Origin: Helicobacter valdiviensis
Lineage (GTDB): Bacteria; Campylobacterota; Campylobacteria; Campylobacterales; Helicobacteraceae
Length of the DNA stretch: 36,924 nt
NCBI RefSeq assembly: GCF_003245365.1
Contig: NZ_NBIU01000022.1
Location: 1-36,924 of the forward strand
Direction: 5' to 3'
Part shown: positions 15,425 to 25,405 of the stretch, piece after piece
Position numbering within the stretch: position 1 is the stretch's first letter
Layout: each line of letters starts with the position of its first letter
The notes under the pieces: generated by a model
What the model was told of the DNA's origin: nothing
What the model saw: only the letters and a program-made list of their open reading frames with translations
Databases searched by the model: none
Position numbers and translations under genes: made by a program

Positions 15425-16462
15425 ATGTCAAACATCGCCAAAGGGAAAAATCCAAGTATAGAGCAAATGAGGGAATTTGCCAAAGCGCCTAATTTTGCAT
15501 GGAATGAAGCAAAGCAAAAGGGCTATTTTATCAATCAAAACCCACAGGCAAGACACATAAAACGCGCTAATTTTCTTGCAGTGCTAAAATACTACCTCTT
15601 AAAGCCCAAAAATGCCGTTCCAAACTCGCTTCTGCCCTGTGTAAAAAGTAATTTTAGCGCGCTTTTTAGCAAGACTCCGCTCATAGCGTGGCTTGGGCAT
15701 TCTTCTATCTTTTTGCATTACAAAGGCTTAAATATCCTTGTAGATCCGCTCTTTAGCCACTATGCCGCGCCAAAGCCCTATATCAATAAAGCCTTTCATT
15801 CGCATAGCTACTTTAGCGCGCAGGATTTTAGCAAAGTTGATATTGTGCTTATCACGCATGATCATTACGATCATTTGGACTATAACAGCATACTAGCGCT
15901 AAAAGATAAGGCAAGGCACTTTATCACGCCACTTGGGGTTGGTTCGCACCTGCAATTTTGGGGTGTGGAGAATGTAAGCGAGCTGAATTGGTGGGAAAGC
16001 ATAGAGATTGAAGGGATAAAAATCACTTGCACACCCTCTCAACATAGCTCTGGTAGAGGGGTAGAGTGGCAAAGGACGCTTTGGAGCTCCTATGTGCTAA
16101 GCTTTGGAGAGAAAAATATCTTTTTAAGTGGCGATGGCGGGTATTACACGCATTTTAGGGAGATTGGGGAAAGATTTAGCATTGATTTAGCGCTTTTAGA
16201 AAATGGGCAATACAACAGAGCTTGGCGCTATTCGCACTCTTTTACCCATGAGGTTTTGCAAAGCGCACTAGATTTAAAGGCTAAGATGATTATCCCAATC
16301 CATTATGGGCGATTTGTGGCTGGCACGCACGCTTGGAATGAACCGCTTAAAAATCTCATAAAGCTTTGCAAGGAGCATAATAAGCCCATTTGTGTGCCAA
16401 AGATTGGCGAGCTTTATGCACTAGATTCTAAGCCTTTGCTTGAAGAGTGGTGGGAGTTTTAA
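15425..16462 (+). CDS. MBL-fold metal-dependent hydrolase (UlaG/NAPE-PLD-like)
   Basis: The product has 345 residues with no signal peptide. It shows WLGHSSIFLHYKGLNILVDP followed by the metal-binding THDHYDHLDY (HxHxDH). Further metal ligands are a His in SQHSSGRG, the Asp in SGDGGYYTHF and the His in IPIHYGRF. This is the plan of the lipoprotein/NAPE-PLD-like and UlaG-like branch of the metallo-beta-lactamase superfamily, hydrolases of phosphodiesters or lactones. The exact substrate is unknown. AAGGA lies upstream of the ATG. The next gene starts inside its stop codon (TAATG), so the two are translationally coupled. Confidence 0.85.
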   Translation: MSNIAKGKNPSIEQMREFAKAPNFAWNEAKQKGYFINQNPQARHIKRANFLAVLKYYLLKPKNAVPNSLLPCVKSNFSALFSKTPLIAWLGHSSIFLHYKGLNILVDPLFSHYAAPKPYINKAFHSHSYFSAQDFSKVDIVLITHDHYDHLDYNSILALKDKARHFITPLGVGSHLQFWGVENVSELNWWESIEIEGIKITCTPSQHSSGRGVEWQRTLWSSYVLSFGEKNIFLSGDGGYYTHFREIGERFSIDLALLENGQYNRAWRYSHSFTHEVLQSALDLKAKMIIPIHYGRFVAGTHAWNEPLKNLIKLCKEHNKPICVPKIGELYALDSKPLLEEWWEF

Positions 16463-17025
16463 TGCAAGCTAATATAATCCATTCTCACTCTTTTACCCCT
16501 ATCTTTAATCAAAACTCTAAAGTGTTAATTTTAGGCTCATTTCCCTCCATTACTTCAGAAACTTTTGGCTTTTATTATGGGAATTCTAATAATCGCTTTT
16601 GGAGCGTTTTGGCTTGTGTGTTTAATGAGGTTTTGCCAACCTCAAAAGATAGGCATTTGCAAAATAAAGAGATTATAAAGATTCAGAGTGATTTTTTACT
16701 AACTCATCATATCGCACTTTGGGACTGCGTGCAAACCTGCAAAAGAAAGGCGAATAATTCAAGCGATACAAATTTAGAGATTTTAAGCTTTAATGATATT
16801 GCAAGACTTGTTTCAAAAAGCCAAATTAGCACTATCTTTTGCAATGGCAAACTTGCTAGAAAAGCCTTTGATACGCTTTGCTCCCACCACAAAGATCAAA
16901 CACCCAATAATAACACTATTTTAAATCTGCCAATTTTTACCCTACCTTCTACAAGTAGTGCAAACGCACGGTATAAACTTGAAGCTTTAATAAAAGAATG
17001 GAGTATTTTAAAGGAATTTTTATAA
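16462..17025 (+). CDS. Mug-type DNA glycosylase (DNA-deoxyinosine glycosylase)
   Basis: The product has 187 residues from the ATG that overlaps the previous stop (an upstream in-frame GTG at 16447 is less likely). It has the uracil-DNA glycosylase superfamily fold of the Mug/hypoxanthine type: KVLILGSFPS, then FYYGNSNNRFW, HIALWDCV and the C-terminal LPSTSSANA loop that contacts DNA. It removes deaminated bases (uracil, hypoxanthine or xanthine) from DNA. A classical Ung is also encoded at 27226, so the organism has at least two deaminated-base glycosylases. Confidence 0.85.
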   Translation: MQANIIHSHSFTPIFNQNSKVLILGSFPSITSETFGFYYGNSNNRFWSVLACVFNEVLPTSKDRHLQNKEIIKIQSDFLLTHHIALWDCVQTCKRKANNSSDTNLEILSFNDIARLVSKSQISTIFCNGKLARKAFDTLCSHHKDQTPNNNTILNLPIFTLPSTSSANARYKLEALIKEWSILKEFL

Positions 17026-17146
17026 TCTGCTTTTGCATTCAATAATATTTTAAAAGAAAATCAAAAGGTGGAAATTTTATATAAAAGGCTCTAAATCTAC
17101 AAAACCCTAGCAAATTCTAGAAGTTTAATCTTATTTTTCACATACA

Positions 17147-17170
17147 AACCAAGAAAGAGATTTCTTGGTT
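17147..17170 (-). terminator. Terminator of dnaK
   Basis: AACCAAGAAA (17147-17156) and TTTCTTGGTT (17161-17170) form a perfect 10-bp stem with a 4-base loop. The dnaK transcript meets it 7 bases after the stop codon. The T-run after it is short. Confidence 0.7.
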
Positions 17171-17176
17171 CAAAAA

Positions 17177-19060
17177 TTATTCTACTTCAGCATCAATAAC
17201 ATCATCGTCTTTTTTATTGTTCTGATTTGCACCACCTGCATTCTGCCCTGCTTGCTCGTTTTTATACATAGCTTCTGCTAGTTTATGACTTGCTTCTGTT
17301 AGCTCTTTTACTTTAGCTTCAATTTCTTCTTTGGAAGCATTTTCATTCTTTAAAGTTTCTTGCAATGCATTAATGGCATTTTGAATCTTTTCTGCCTCAC
17401 TTGCATCAATTTTATCTTTCATTTCATTGAGACTCTTTTGTGTTTGATACACTAGGCTATCTGCTTGATTTCTTACTTCAATAATTTCTTTTTTCTTTTT
17501 ATCTTCTTCTTTATGCAAATCTGCATCTTTTACCATTTTTTCAATCTCTGAATCTGAAAGACCGCTAGAACCTGTAATTTTAATCTCTTGAGCTTTTCCT
17601 GTTGCCTTATCTTTTGCACTCACTGTTAAAATACCATTTGCATCAATATCAAATGTTACTTCAATTTGTGGCACACCTCTTGGAGCAGCTGGGATTCCGC
17701 TTAGCTCAAAATTACCTAGCACTTTATTATCTCTTGCAAGCTCTCTTTCACCTTGAAGAACCTGAATAGTAACTGCTGGTTGATTGTCTTCTGCAGTTGA
17801 GAACACTTGATTTTTCTTAACTGGAATTGTAGTGCCCCTCTCAATAATCTTAGTCATTACACCACCTAAAGTTTCAATCCCTAAAGATAGCGGAGTAACA
17901 TCAAGCAAAAGCACATCTTTTACATCACCTTTTAAAACACCGCCTTGGATAGCAGCACCAATAGCAACAACTTCATCTGGATTAACAGACTTGTTAAGCT
18001 CTTTGCCAATAAAATCTTTCACTCTTTCTTGAACTTTTGGTATCCTCGTAGATCCACCCACCATAACAACTTCTGCAATATCACTCTTGCTTAAATCAGC
18101 ATCCTTAATTACACTATCAATTTTATTGATGGTTTGATCAATGTATGTTTCAATCAAAGCTTCAAATTTAGCTCTACTTAATTTTTCCACCAAGTGCTTT
18201 GGACCACTTGCATCTGCTGTAATAAATGGTAAATTAATTTCAGTTTCTGCTGCACTACTTAGCTCTTTTTTAGCATTTTCTGCTGCTTCTTTTAATCTTT
18301 GGAGAGCCATAACATCATTTTTAAGATTAATTCCATTTGCATCCTCAAAAGATTTTGCAATATAATCAATAATTGCATTATCAAAATCATCTCCTCCTAA
18401 GAATGCATCTCCACCTGTAGCAAGAACCTCAACTACATTATCCCCTGTTTCAAGCACAGTAACATCAAATGTCCCGCCACCTAAATCATATACTACAATT
18501 TTTTCTGCTTGTTTTTTATCTAGCCCATAAGCAAGTGCTGCACTTGTAGGTTCATTAATGATTCTTAATACATTTAGTCCTGCAATAGTTCCTGCTTCTT
18601 TTGTAGCCTTTCTTTGTGCATCATTAAAATACGCTGGAACAGTGATGACTGCTTCTGTAACCTCTTCTCCTAGATAGCTTTCTGCATCTTCTTTTAGCTT
18701 CATCAAAATTTTTGCTGAAATTTCTTGTGGAGTATAAACCTTCCCTGCAATTTCAATCGCACAAGCACCATTTCTATCTACGATTTTATAAGGAAGTCTT
18801 TTTTTAGCCTCTTCTGCCTTTTCTTCATTACTCATCAAACCCATAATTCTTTTAATGGAATAAATTGTTTTTTCTGGATTTGTGATTGCTTGTCTTTTAG
18901 CAGGATCACCCACTAAAATCTCGCCCTTATCTGTAAAAGCCACTACTGAAGGAGTTGTATTTTTACCTTCTTTGTTTGCGATAATTTTTCCTTCATTTCC
19001 CTCAAAAACCGCCATTGCTGAATTTGTTGTTCCTAAGTCAATTCCTAATACTTTTCCCAT
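17177..19060 (-). CDS. dnaK: Molecular chaperone DnaK (Hsp70)
   Basis: The product has 627 residues, full length. The ATPase domain begins [20 protein letters not shown] and has the phosphate-2 loop [14 protein letters not shown] and the adenosine motif [14 protein letters not shown]. The linker [16 protein letters not shown] leads to the substrate-binding beta domain, a helical lid and a Gly/Asn-rich tail ending [10 protein letters not shown]. It refolds and holds unfolded proteins in the cytoplasm with DnaJ and GrpE. It lies 32 bases downstream of grpE on the same strand. Confidence 0.97.
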   Translation of the reverse strand: MGKVLGIDLGTTNSAMAVFEGNEGKIIANKEGKNTTPSVVAFTDKGEILVGDPAKRQAITNPEKTIYSIKRIMGLMSNEEKAEEAKKRLPYKIVDRNGACAIEIAGKVYTPQEISAKILMKLKEDAESYLGEEVTEAVITVPAYFNDAQRKATKEAGTIAGLNVLRIINEPTSAALAYGLDKKQAEKIVVYDLGGGTFDVTVLETGDNVVEVLATGGDAFLGGDDFDNAIIDYIAKSFEDANGINLKNDVMALQRLKEAAENAKKELSSAAETEINLPFITADASGPKHLVEKLSRAKFEALIETYIDQTINKIDSVIKDADLSKSDIAEVVMVGGSTRIPKVQERVKDFIGKELNKSVNPDEVVAIGAAIQGGVLKGDVKDVLLLDVTPLSLGIETLGGVMTKIIERGTTIPVKKNQVFSTAEDNQPAVTIQVLQGERELARDNKVLGNFELSGIPAAPRGVPQIEVTFDIDANGILTVSAKDKATGKAQEIKITGSSGLSDSEIEKMVKDADLHKEEDKKKKEIIEVRNQADSLVYQTQKSLNEMKDKIDASEAEKIQNAINALQETLKNENASKEEIEAKVKELTEASHKLAEAMYKNEQAGQNAGGANQNNKKDDDVIDAEVE

Positions 19061-19092
19061 ATTTTATCCTTTCTTTAAAATTTTAGTTTGTT

Positions 19093-19656
19093 TTAGTTTT
19101 TTGCAATGCTAACCATTGATGGTCGCAAAACTCGTTCTTTATATTTATAGCCCTTTTGCAGTTCTGCTACAATTTGCCCATTTTCATGAGTTTCACTTGC
19201 AACTTGCATAATAGCATCGTGGAAGTTTGGATCAAATCCACCCTCAATACTAATTGGCTCCACACCATTCTTAGCTAAAGCTTTTAAAAGATTATCCAAA
19301 GTGAGTGCAATTCCCTCTTCAATTTTTCCTAAAATTTCATTAGCTTCATTGCTTTCTTTAGCTTCTTTAATGCTTTTTAACGCCATTTCTAGCGTATCAA
19401 TACTAGAGAGTAAATCTTTTGCAAATTTCTCATAAGCATATTCTAGACTTTGATCTTTTTCTCTCATCAGTCTTTTTTTGGTATTTTCAAAATCTGCATA
19501 GGTTCTCAAATATTTTTCTTCTAATTCTTTAATTTTCTCTTGCAATACTTCTTTATCTTCTTTGTTATTTTCTTGCTCTTCTAAAACCTCACTAGCCTCT
19601 TTTGCTTCTTGGCTTTCTTCTTGTGTGTCTAGATTTGCTTTTTCTTGTTCTTGCAT
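19093..19656 (-). CDS. grpE: Nucleotide exchange factor GrpE
   Basis: The product has about 187 residues. A charged Glu/Lys-rich N-terminus is followed by a long coiled coil ([19 protein letters not shown]) and the C-terminal beta domain with [20 protein letters not shown] and [12 protein letters not shown]. It releases ADP from DnaK. I prefer the ATG at 19656 because the upstream GTG at 19668 overlaps the AAGGAG site. In many Campylobacterota the order is hrcA-grpE-dnaK; here no hrcA precedes grpE, only a 200-base gap. Confidence 0.93.
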   Translation of the reverse strand: MQEQEKANLDTQEESQEAKEASEVLEEQENNKEDKEVLQEKIKELEEKYLRTYADFENTKKRLMREKDQSLEYAYEKFAKDLLSSIDTLEMALKSIKEAKESNEANEILGKIEEGIALTLDNLLKALAKNGVEPISIEGGFDPNFHDAIMQVASETHENGQIVAELQKGYKYKERVLRPSMVSIAKN

Positions 19657-19697
19657 TTCTTCTTCCACTCCTTAAAATAATTTAATTTTCAAAAAGA

Positions 19698-19726
19698 ATT
19701 TTAGCTAGTTTTCTCTAAAAATTCAA
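19698..19726 (-). promoter_or_regulatory. Putative sigma70 promoter of grpE-dnaK
   Basis: On the minus strand: TTGAAT (19721-19726), 17-base spacer, TAAAAT (19698-19703). I see neither a CIRCE element (TTAGCACTC dyad) nor an HspR/HAIR box between it and grpE. Confidence 0.5.
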
Positions 19727-19887
19727 GTAAAATTATATAACTTTAGTCTAATATTGTCAAGTTTAATTAATAAAAAAATTTAACTTTCTTTAGAAAATAA
19801 ATTTAATTATCATTTTAAATGCCTATTTTTAGAGTTTTAAGCAAAAATTTGTTAGGCTTTGTAAATTTTTAGTCTCAAGGATTTTTT

Positions 19888-20685
19888 ATGCGTTTTTTTG
19901 CTTTATTTTTAATCTTAGGAAGTTTTTTATTTGCAAATTCTATAAAAGTTGCTAATGGTACAACACATATTTTAACCACCAAAGAAGCTTCTCCCACCCC
20001 TATCACTTGGAACAATAAAACTTTGCAATGGATAAACCACCCCAAAAACCCACACTTAAAAATAGCTCTCTTATCTATTGGCTATTACCAAAAACCCAAA
20101 CTCATCCATTTAAATAATGGCGAAAACCTTGAAATTATTCAAGGCAATTACAAAAAAGAACAAATACAAGTTTCTAAAGAAAAGGCAAAACCCAATCAAA
20201 AAAACCTAAAAAGAATAAAACTAGAAAGAGAAGAGGCGTTAAAAATCTACAATAGCTATACTAAAAAGCGTTTTTGGAATGAACCTTTTTTACTACCAAT
20301 GGATAGCAAGATTACAAGTCCTTTTGGGAGCGCTAGAGTATTTAACAAAGAGATTAGAAGTTACCATAGCGGAACAGATTTTAGAGCCAAAATTGGCACT
20401 CCTATTAAAGCCATTAATGATGGAAAAGTTGTTTTAGCAAAAGATAGATTTCTAGCAGGAAAATCCATAGTCATAGATCATGGGGAAGGGATTTATAGTA
20501 TGTATTATCATTGTAGCAATCTAAAAGTAAAAGTAGGAGATATTATTAAAAAAGGTGACTTAATTGCACTTAGCGGAAATAGTGGAAGAGTGAGTGGGCC
20601 ACATCTGCATTTTGGAGTTATGGTAAATGGAGTGCAAGTAGATCCTTTAGATTTTATCTATAAAATCAATGCACTTTTTAACTAA
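19888..20685 (+). CDS. Periplasmic M23 (LytM) peptidoglycan peptidase
   Basis: The product has 265 residues with a signal peptide (MRFFALFLILGSFLFA). An N-terminal beta-rich domain covers about residues 20-95, followed by a basic linker. The M23 domain (about 145-260) has H160 and D164 (YHSGTDFRA), H208 (YYHCS) and the HLHFG pair H239/H241, which bind the zinc. It cleaves peptide cross-links or stems in peptidoglycan, a job that in Helicobacter and Campylobacter helps set cell shape. Which of the Csd/Pgp enzymes it corresponds to cannot be fixed from sequence alone. It is divergent from grpE-dnaK, with AAGGA before the ATG. Confidence 0.85.
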   Translation: MRFFALFLILGSFLFANSIKVANGTTHILTTKEASPTPITWNNKTLQWINHPKNPHLKIALLSIGYYQKPKLIHLNNGENLEIIQGNYKKEQIQVSKEKAKPNQKNLKRIKLEREEALKIYNSYTKKRFWNEPFLLPMDSKITSPFGSARVFNKEIRSYHSGTDFRAKIGTPIKAINDGKVVLAKDRFLAGKSIVIDHGEGIYSMYYHCSNLKVKVGDIIKKGDLIALSGNSGRVSGPHLHFGVMVNGVQVDPLDFIYKINALFN

Positions 20686-20915
20686 ATATATTGCTTTTTG
20701 TGGATAAACGCATTAAGCTAAATTTTTTGAGAGCTTTTTACTACAGATAGCAAATGCTAGTCAAATAATTCATAATCCCTAATTAATCCCCATTTATTTT
20801 ATCAAAACACACTTGTTCTTGATAAATAAAACATATATAGTAGATTACTTCATCTGCAAGTTTCCTCTAAAAATTTTAAAAACTTTTAATATCTTAAACA
20901 ACCAATACATCTTCT

Positions 20916-21899
20916 TTATCTTGACTTATTACCTCTTAATGCATTGTTTAATTGTTGTATCATCATAGGATTATTTCCTAAATCAAAATTGTTAATAATC
21001 TTTCTCACATCTCTTTCATCTAAAACCTCTAAAGCCTCTTTAATAATTAATCCAAATGCTACTTCATCTTCGCTTGCAATCACTTCTGCAAAGCGTTTAG
21101 TAAATTGCTTAATTAAAACCTTTTCTTCTCTTTCTTTATTGCGATCATTAATCAATACTCGCTCAATCTGCTCTAAAGTTTTAAGCCGTTTATTTTTTAA
21201 CACCTTTCTTTTATAAGCATTTGTAAGTTTTAAAATATTATCTATTACCTTTTCTTTTTTATTTGCATCTTCATAAAAATTTTCATAATTTTCATACAGA
21301 AAATCTGGATAGTAATCTCTCAAAATTTGAAATTTATATTGTGCCATATTGCTTAATTTCTCTTGTGTTCCATTTGCTTCCATTTTTTTAATAGTATCTC
21401 TTAAAAAAGCAATATGTTCGCGTTTCTTACTATAAAACTTCATTTGCTCGCTTAACTCTTCTTGCGGATAAGAAGAACATAATTCCTCAATTCTGCTAAG
21501 CAATTTTTCTTGATAACTTCTAAAACATAGCTCCACAATTTGAGTAACTTGCTTATAGCGTCTATCGCTTGTTTGGGTTAAAATTAAATCTGTTGCTTCA
21601 TTTAGTGTATAATCTTCTAAAAATTCTTCAATCAATTCATAAAGCTTTATAAATTCTAGTTCTTCTTTTGCAAGCAACTGTTTAATTTGTCCGAGCTTTT
21701 TTAAAGATTGATTATCTTCAATCTCTTCTAAAACAACTTCTTTTTGCTTGTTTTTAACATATTCTAAATGCTCTAAAAGATGTTTTTTGCTCTCTTGCTT
21801 AAACAATTCTACAAGCTCATTAGTCGGCATAGCCTCAAGCTTATCGCCCTTTATCCCATGTTTTTTTAATTGCCAAATGAGTTCTTTTCTGTCCCTCAC
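20916..21899 (-). CDS. Conserved Campylobacterota helical protein (HP1233-like position)
   Basis: The product has 327 residues from GTG 21899, whose GTGA overlaps the folP stop; GGAGG lies 7 bases before it. An ATG at 21914 is the alternative. It is almost wholly alpha-helical, Glu/Lys-rich, and starts RDRKELIWQLKKHGIKGDKL, which resembles a small helical domain. There is no signal peptide or membrane helix. It follows folP in the order known from H. pylori HP1228-HP1233, so I take it as the HP1233-like gene; the assignment rests on position, not on recognised motifs. No function is evident. Confidence 0.7.
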   Translation of the reverse strand: MRDRKELIWQLKKHGIKGDKLEAMPTNELVELFKQESKKHLLEHLEYVKNKQKEVVLEEIEDNQSLKKLGQIKQLLAKEELEFIKLYELIEEFLEDYTLNEATDLILTQTSDRRYKQVTQIVELCFRSYQEKLLSRIEELCSSYPQEELSEQMKFYSKKREHIAFLRDTIKKMEANGTQEKLSNMAQYKFQILRDYYPDFLYENYENFYEDANKKEKVIDNILKLTNAYKRKVLKNKRLKTLEQIERVLINDRNKEREEKVLIKQFTKRFAEVIASEDEVAFGLIIKEALEVLDERDVRKIINNFDLGNNPMMIQQLNNALRGNKSR

Positions 21900-23020
21900 T
21901 GGAGCGCCTCCCATACTTTATAAGCTTGCAAATGCTCTTTTAAATCATGCACCCTTATAATGCTTGCTCCTCCCCTAATAGCTTCTAAATGGATTGCTAA
22001 AGTTCCTGAAAGTCTATCCTCTGGACTACAAGGAGTAATTGCATTAATCATAGATTTTCTACTAGCACCCACCAATAAAGGAAAACCAAAATGCAAAAAA
22101 TGCCCTAAATGCTTAATAAGCTCACAATTATGCTCTAAACTCTTACCAAAACCAATACCAACATCCAAAATAATATGATGATTTCCATTATTCTGTAACG
22201 CTTCAATTTGTTTTTTAAAAAAATCATCAATTTCCAAAAAAAGATTTGCATAAGTTGGATTATCTTGCATACTGCGTGGCTCTCCTTGCATATGCATTAC
22301 CACGCATTCACATTCATAACCTCTAACAACCTCTAGCATTTCTTTTTTGGTAAATCCTGTAATATCATTCACTATTTTAAAACCACTCTCCAAGCACATT
22401 TTAGCCACTTGTGGTTCATAAGTATCTATGCTAAAATCTACTCTTTTATCTAAGGAATTGCTTTTAATAAAATCCACTAGTGGTTTAATACGACTTATTT
22501 CCTCATAAGGTTCTACCCATGCACTCCCTGGCCTACTTGAAGCCCCACCAATATCAATAATATCTGCCCCCTGCTCTATTAGCTCTTCTATTTTGCAACA
22601 TGCCTCATTAGTATTTTTTCTTGAATCAGCATAGAAGCTATCTGGAGTTGCATTAATAATCCCCATAAACTTTATAGGTCTTTCATAATTTTTCAAATGA
22701 TTTTTTAAAATTTGAGACAATTCTTTTAAGCCAAAAGGCTGTATGGATAATTTTTTTAAAAGTGCCTTAGATTGCGCGATACTCAACATCAAAATACCAT
22801 CATAAGTGTCTTTTTTATATAAAATTGCATCTTTAGGAAGTGCAAAATCTGCCCCACATGCTAAAGCTTCTTGTTTTAAAATATTTGCTGCTGGTGTTTT
22901 TAAACCATAGATATAAAAACAATGAATCTTTTCTTTATTTTTTAAAATCTCATACCCCATTCCTTCACAGCCTATTTTTTTCAACTCTTCTTTTGCATTA
23001 TTTAGCTTTTTAATAAACAT
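21896..23020 (-). CDS. folP: Dihydropteroate synthase
   Basis: The product has about 374 residues. The C-terminal two thirds is a classic DHPS barrel: FMGIINATPDSF, the pterin-binding DIGGASSRPG, then IVNDITGF, ILDVGIGFGKS, LVGASRKSMI and IIRVHD. It joins p-aminobenzoate to 6-hydroxymethyl-dihydropterin diphosphate in folate synthesis and is the sulfonamide target. The N-terminal ~125 residues form an extra domain seen in the Helicobacter/Campylobacter enzymes. I chose the ATG at 23020 (GAGG 4 bases upstream, just after the holB stop); an ATG at 23035 is in frame but has no such site. Confidence 0.93.
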   Translation of the reverse strand: MFIKKLNNAKEELKKIGCEGMGYEILKNKEKIHCFYIYGLKTPAANILKQEALACGADFALPKDAILYKKDTYDGILMLSIAQSKALLKKLSIQPFGLKELSQILKNHLKNYERPIKFMGIINATPDSFYADSRKNTNEACCKIEELIEQGADIIDIGGASSRPGSAWVEPYEEISRIKPLVDFIKSNSLDKRVDFSIDTYEPQVAKMCLESGFKIVNDITGFTKKEMLEVVRGYECECVVMHMQGEPRSMQDNPTYANLFLEIDDFFKKQIEALQNNGNHHIILDVGIGFGKSLEHNCELIKHLGHFLHFGFPLLVGASRKSMINAITPCSPEDRLSGTLAIHLEAIRGGASIIRVHDLKEHLQAYKVWEALQ

Positions 23021-23021
23021 A

Positions 23022-23654
23022 TCACCTCTTTGCATTTTTTACCCTAAGCACCATAAGCAAAAGCGTGCTTAAAACATAATGAGGTCTTTCATATTGCACA
23101 CTCCAATTTATCGCCCTATCAAAATATTCTAATTCCTCTTTAGAAAGCCCTAAAGACAAGCTATCCATATAAAGACTTTGTATAAGCTCTTTTAAATTAT
23201 AATCATTAGGATTTTTAGAAACTTCTTTTAAAAATTCATAAATAGAAGACAAATTAAGATTATTTATTTCTATAGGAAAGGAAGGCAAAGGTTGTTTTTT
23301 AGTATGGTTTAACAAAATCAGTCGTGATTTAATAGTAGGCAAAAGAGAGGATTTAAGTCTTGCAATCAAAACAAACTTTACTCCACTAGGGGGCTCTTCT
23401 AATATCTTTAAAAGTGCATTTTGTGCTGCAATATTAAAAGAAAGTGCTGCAATTAATATCACCTTACTATTACTTGCTATATAACTCTCATCAATTACAT
23501 TGCGTGCTAGTTCAATACTAAAATCATTTGCACAAAAGAGTTTGCATTTTTGCTCTCCTAGCTTCTTGTGATACTCTATAGCCTCTTCTATAGGCTGATT
23601 AACAAGCAAAATAATACCCAAGTGATTTTCTTCTAAAATCTTAAACACTTCCAT
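23022..23654 (-). CDS. holB: DNA polymerase III delta' subunit (short form)
   Basis: The product has 210 residues, shorter than the ~330 of E. coli, as is usual in Campylobacterota. It has the clamp-loader AAA+ core remnant: SNSKVILIAALSFNIAAQNA followed by LLKILEEPPSGVKFVLIA and LLPTIKSRL, which correspond to Walker B/SRC regions. It helps load the beta clamp. The start overlaps the hobA stop by one base and its own stop precedes the folP ATG by one base, so it lies in a tightly coupled operon. Confidence 0.88.
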   Translation of the reverse strand: MEVFKILEENHLGIILLVNQPIEEAIEYHKKLGEQKCKLFCANDFSIELARNVIDESYIASNSKVILIAALSFNIAAQNALLKILEEPPSGVKFVLIARLKSSLLPTIKSRLILLNHTKKQPLPSFPIEINNLNLSSIYEFLKEVSKNPNDYNLKELIQSLYMDSLSLGLSKEELEYFDRAINWSVQYERPHYVLSTLLLMVLRVKNAKR

Positions 23655-24199
23655 TAATCCAAACTAACCTTTCCTAAAAGCACAGCCTCTAGCGTTTGGT
23701 TAAAAATGCGATAAAGTTGCATAAGTTTAATATCTACTAGATTATCACTAGATTGCAAAGTAAAGCTATTTTGCATTTCTTCATCAAAAATCCACAAAAA
23801 CCCACCCTCACGACTTAATGCCAACTTAGCTCTTGCGGAATTATTTTTGCCCACATACCAAAAAAAGCACCTCTTAGCAAAAAGATTATCCAAATAGTCA
23901 TTAATAAGTGCAATTTCCAATTCCTCTTCTTTGGCTTTATCAATTTGTGGAAAAAGTGCATTAATACTCAAAATAGGCAAATAAGGACGGCTACTAGTTT
24001 TATTAACAGAATAAGCTACATAGTTTGCAAACCAATCTCTCTCCCTATCTGTTACTAAAATCAACGCTTCTCCTGCAAAAAGCCTAAACATAACACCCTT
24101 TAATAAGGGTATCCATTCATATTTACGCTCTTCTAGCCAAGTAGGATGGCTTTCATCCTGACGGATATTTTTAGTGCTCCAATCTGTTAGATTTAGCAT
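23654..24199 (-). CDS. hobA: HobA, DnaA-binding replication initiation regulator
   Basis: The product has 181 residues starting MLNLTDWSTKNIRQDE. It lies between lysC and holB exactly like HP1230 of H. pylori, whose product HobA is a structural homologue of the E. coli DiaA SIS fold. HobA tetramers bind DnaA domain I and promote origin complex formation. Internal patches such as WIPLLKGVMFRLFAGEAL and RERDWFANYVAYSVN fit this family. The clustering with a clamp-loader subunit gives the operon a replication theme. Confidence 0.88.
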   Translation of the reverse strand: MLNLTDWSTKNIRQDESHPTWLEERKYEWIPLLKGVMFRLFAGEALILVTDRERDWFANYVAYSVNKTSSRPYLPILSINALFPQIDKAKEEELEIALINDYLDNLFAKRCFFWYVGKNNSARAKLALSREGGFLWIFDEEMQNSFTLQSSDNLVDIKLMQLYRIFNQTLEAVLLGKVSLD

Positions 24200-25405
24200 T
24201 TATTTTTCTAACTCATAAACGCTATGTAGTGTTCTAATGGCAAGTTCTGCATATTTTAAACGGATAATCATAGAAATTTTAATCTCACTTGTGCTAATCA
24301 TCATAATATTAATATTATCCTCTGCTAATGCTCTAAATGCTTTAGAAGCCACACCGCTATGCGATTTCATTCCCACACCTACAATAGAAACTTTTGCAAT
24401 ATCTTTATCATACTCAATAGATTCTACATTTCCTTCAAAACTCTTAAGCACACGCTTTGCATTCTCTAACTCTACTTCTGGAATTGTAAAATCTAAATCT
24501 GTCTTTCCATCTCTGCCTATAGTTTGCACAATCATATCCACATTTACATTGGCTTCACTTAAAGCACCAAAAATCTCTGCTGCAATTCCTGGTCTATCTT
24601 CCACATTACAAATACTTACTCTTGCCTGATTTTTATCTAATGCAATTCCACTCACTATTGGATGTTCCATAATTTCTTGCTCCTTTGTAATTAATGTTCC
24701 TTCATTATAATTAAAACTATTTCTTGTCACTAGATTCACATTTAGCTTCTTTGCCATTTCAACTGAACGATTAAGCAAAACTTTAGCCCCCATAGAAGCA
24801 AGCTCTAGCATTTCATCATAGCTAATCTTATCAATCTTTTTAGCATTAGGCTCAATGCGTGGATCTGTAGTATATACTCCATCTACATCTGTATAAATCT
24901 CACACAAATCCGCCCCTAAAGCTCCTGCTAATGCAACCGCTGAGAGATCGCTCCCACCTCTTCCTAAAGTAGTAACCTCACCTTCTTTTGTTACGCCTTG
25001 AAAACCTGCTACTACAACAATATAATCTTTTGCCAATAATGTATTAAGACGCGTAACATCAATATGTTCAATTCTTGCTTTTGTATGGGAATCATCTGTA
25101 ATAATTCCTGCTGCTCTACCACTAAGCGAAATTGCTTTAAATCCTAATTCTTCTAGCGCAATAGCCAAAAGTGCACTTGTTATTCTCTCTCCCGCACTTA
25201 AAACCATATCACTCTCACGCACATTTGGAAGTCGTGAAAAAAACTTTGTGTAACCTAAAAGCTTATCAGTTTCTCCGCTCATAGCAGAAACCACAACAAC
25301 AACACCATGTCCTTTTTGTTTGGTTTCACTTACGCGTTTTGCTACATTTAAAATACGTTCACAATCTCCAACACTTGTTCCACCATATTTTTGCACCACC
25401 AACAT
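24200..25405 (-). CDS. lysC: Aspartate kinase
   Basis: The product has 401 residues. The kinase domain starts with KYGGTSVG and has VVVVSAMSGETD, TTLGRGGSDLSA and the YTDVDGVYTTDPR nucleotide/substrate region. Two C-terminal ACT domains follow (around 265-330 and 340-400), which usually give feedback control by lysine or threonine. It catalyses the first step to lysine/diaminopimelate, threonine and methionine. It overlaps rppH by one base and abuts hobA. Confidence 0.95.
   Translation of the reverse strand: MLVVQKYGGTSVGDCERILNVAKRVSETKQKGHGVVVVVSAMSGETDKLLGYTKFFSRLPNVRESDMVLSAGERITSALLAIALEELGFKAISLSGRAAGIITDDSHTKARIEHIDVTRLNTLLAKDYIVVVAGFQGVTKEGEVTTLGRGGSDLSAVALAGALGADLCEIYTDVDGVYTTDPRIEPNAKKIDKISYDEMLELASMGAKVLLNRSVEMAKKLNVNLVTRNSFNYNEGTLITKEQEIMEHPIVSGIALDKNQARVSICNVEDRPGIAAEIFGALSEANVNVDMIVQTIGRDGKTDLDFTIPEVELENAKRVLKSFEGNVESIEYDKDIAKVSIVGVGMKSHSGVASKAFRALAEDNINIMMISTSEIKISMIIRLKYAELAIRTLHSVYELEK

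Noticed and set aside
20686-20915. Possible small gene or RNA between the M23 peptidase and the HP1233-like gene
   Set aside because: No open frame with a ribosome binding site and no stable hairpin or tRNA fold was seen.
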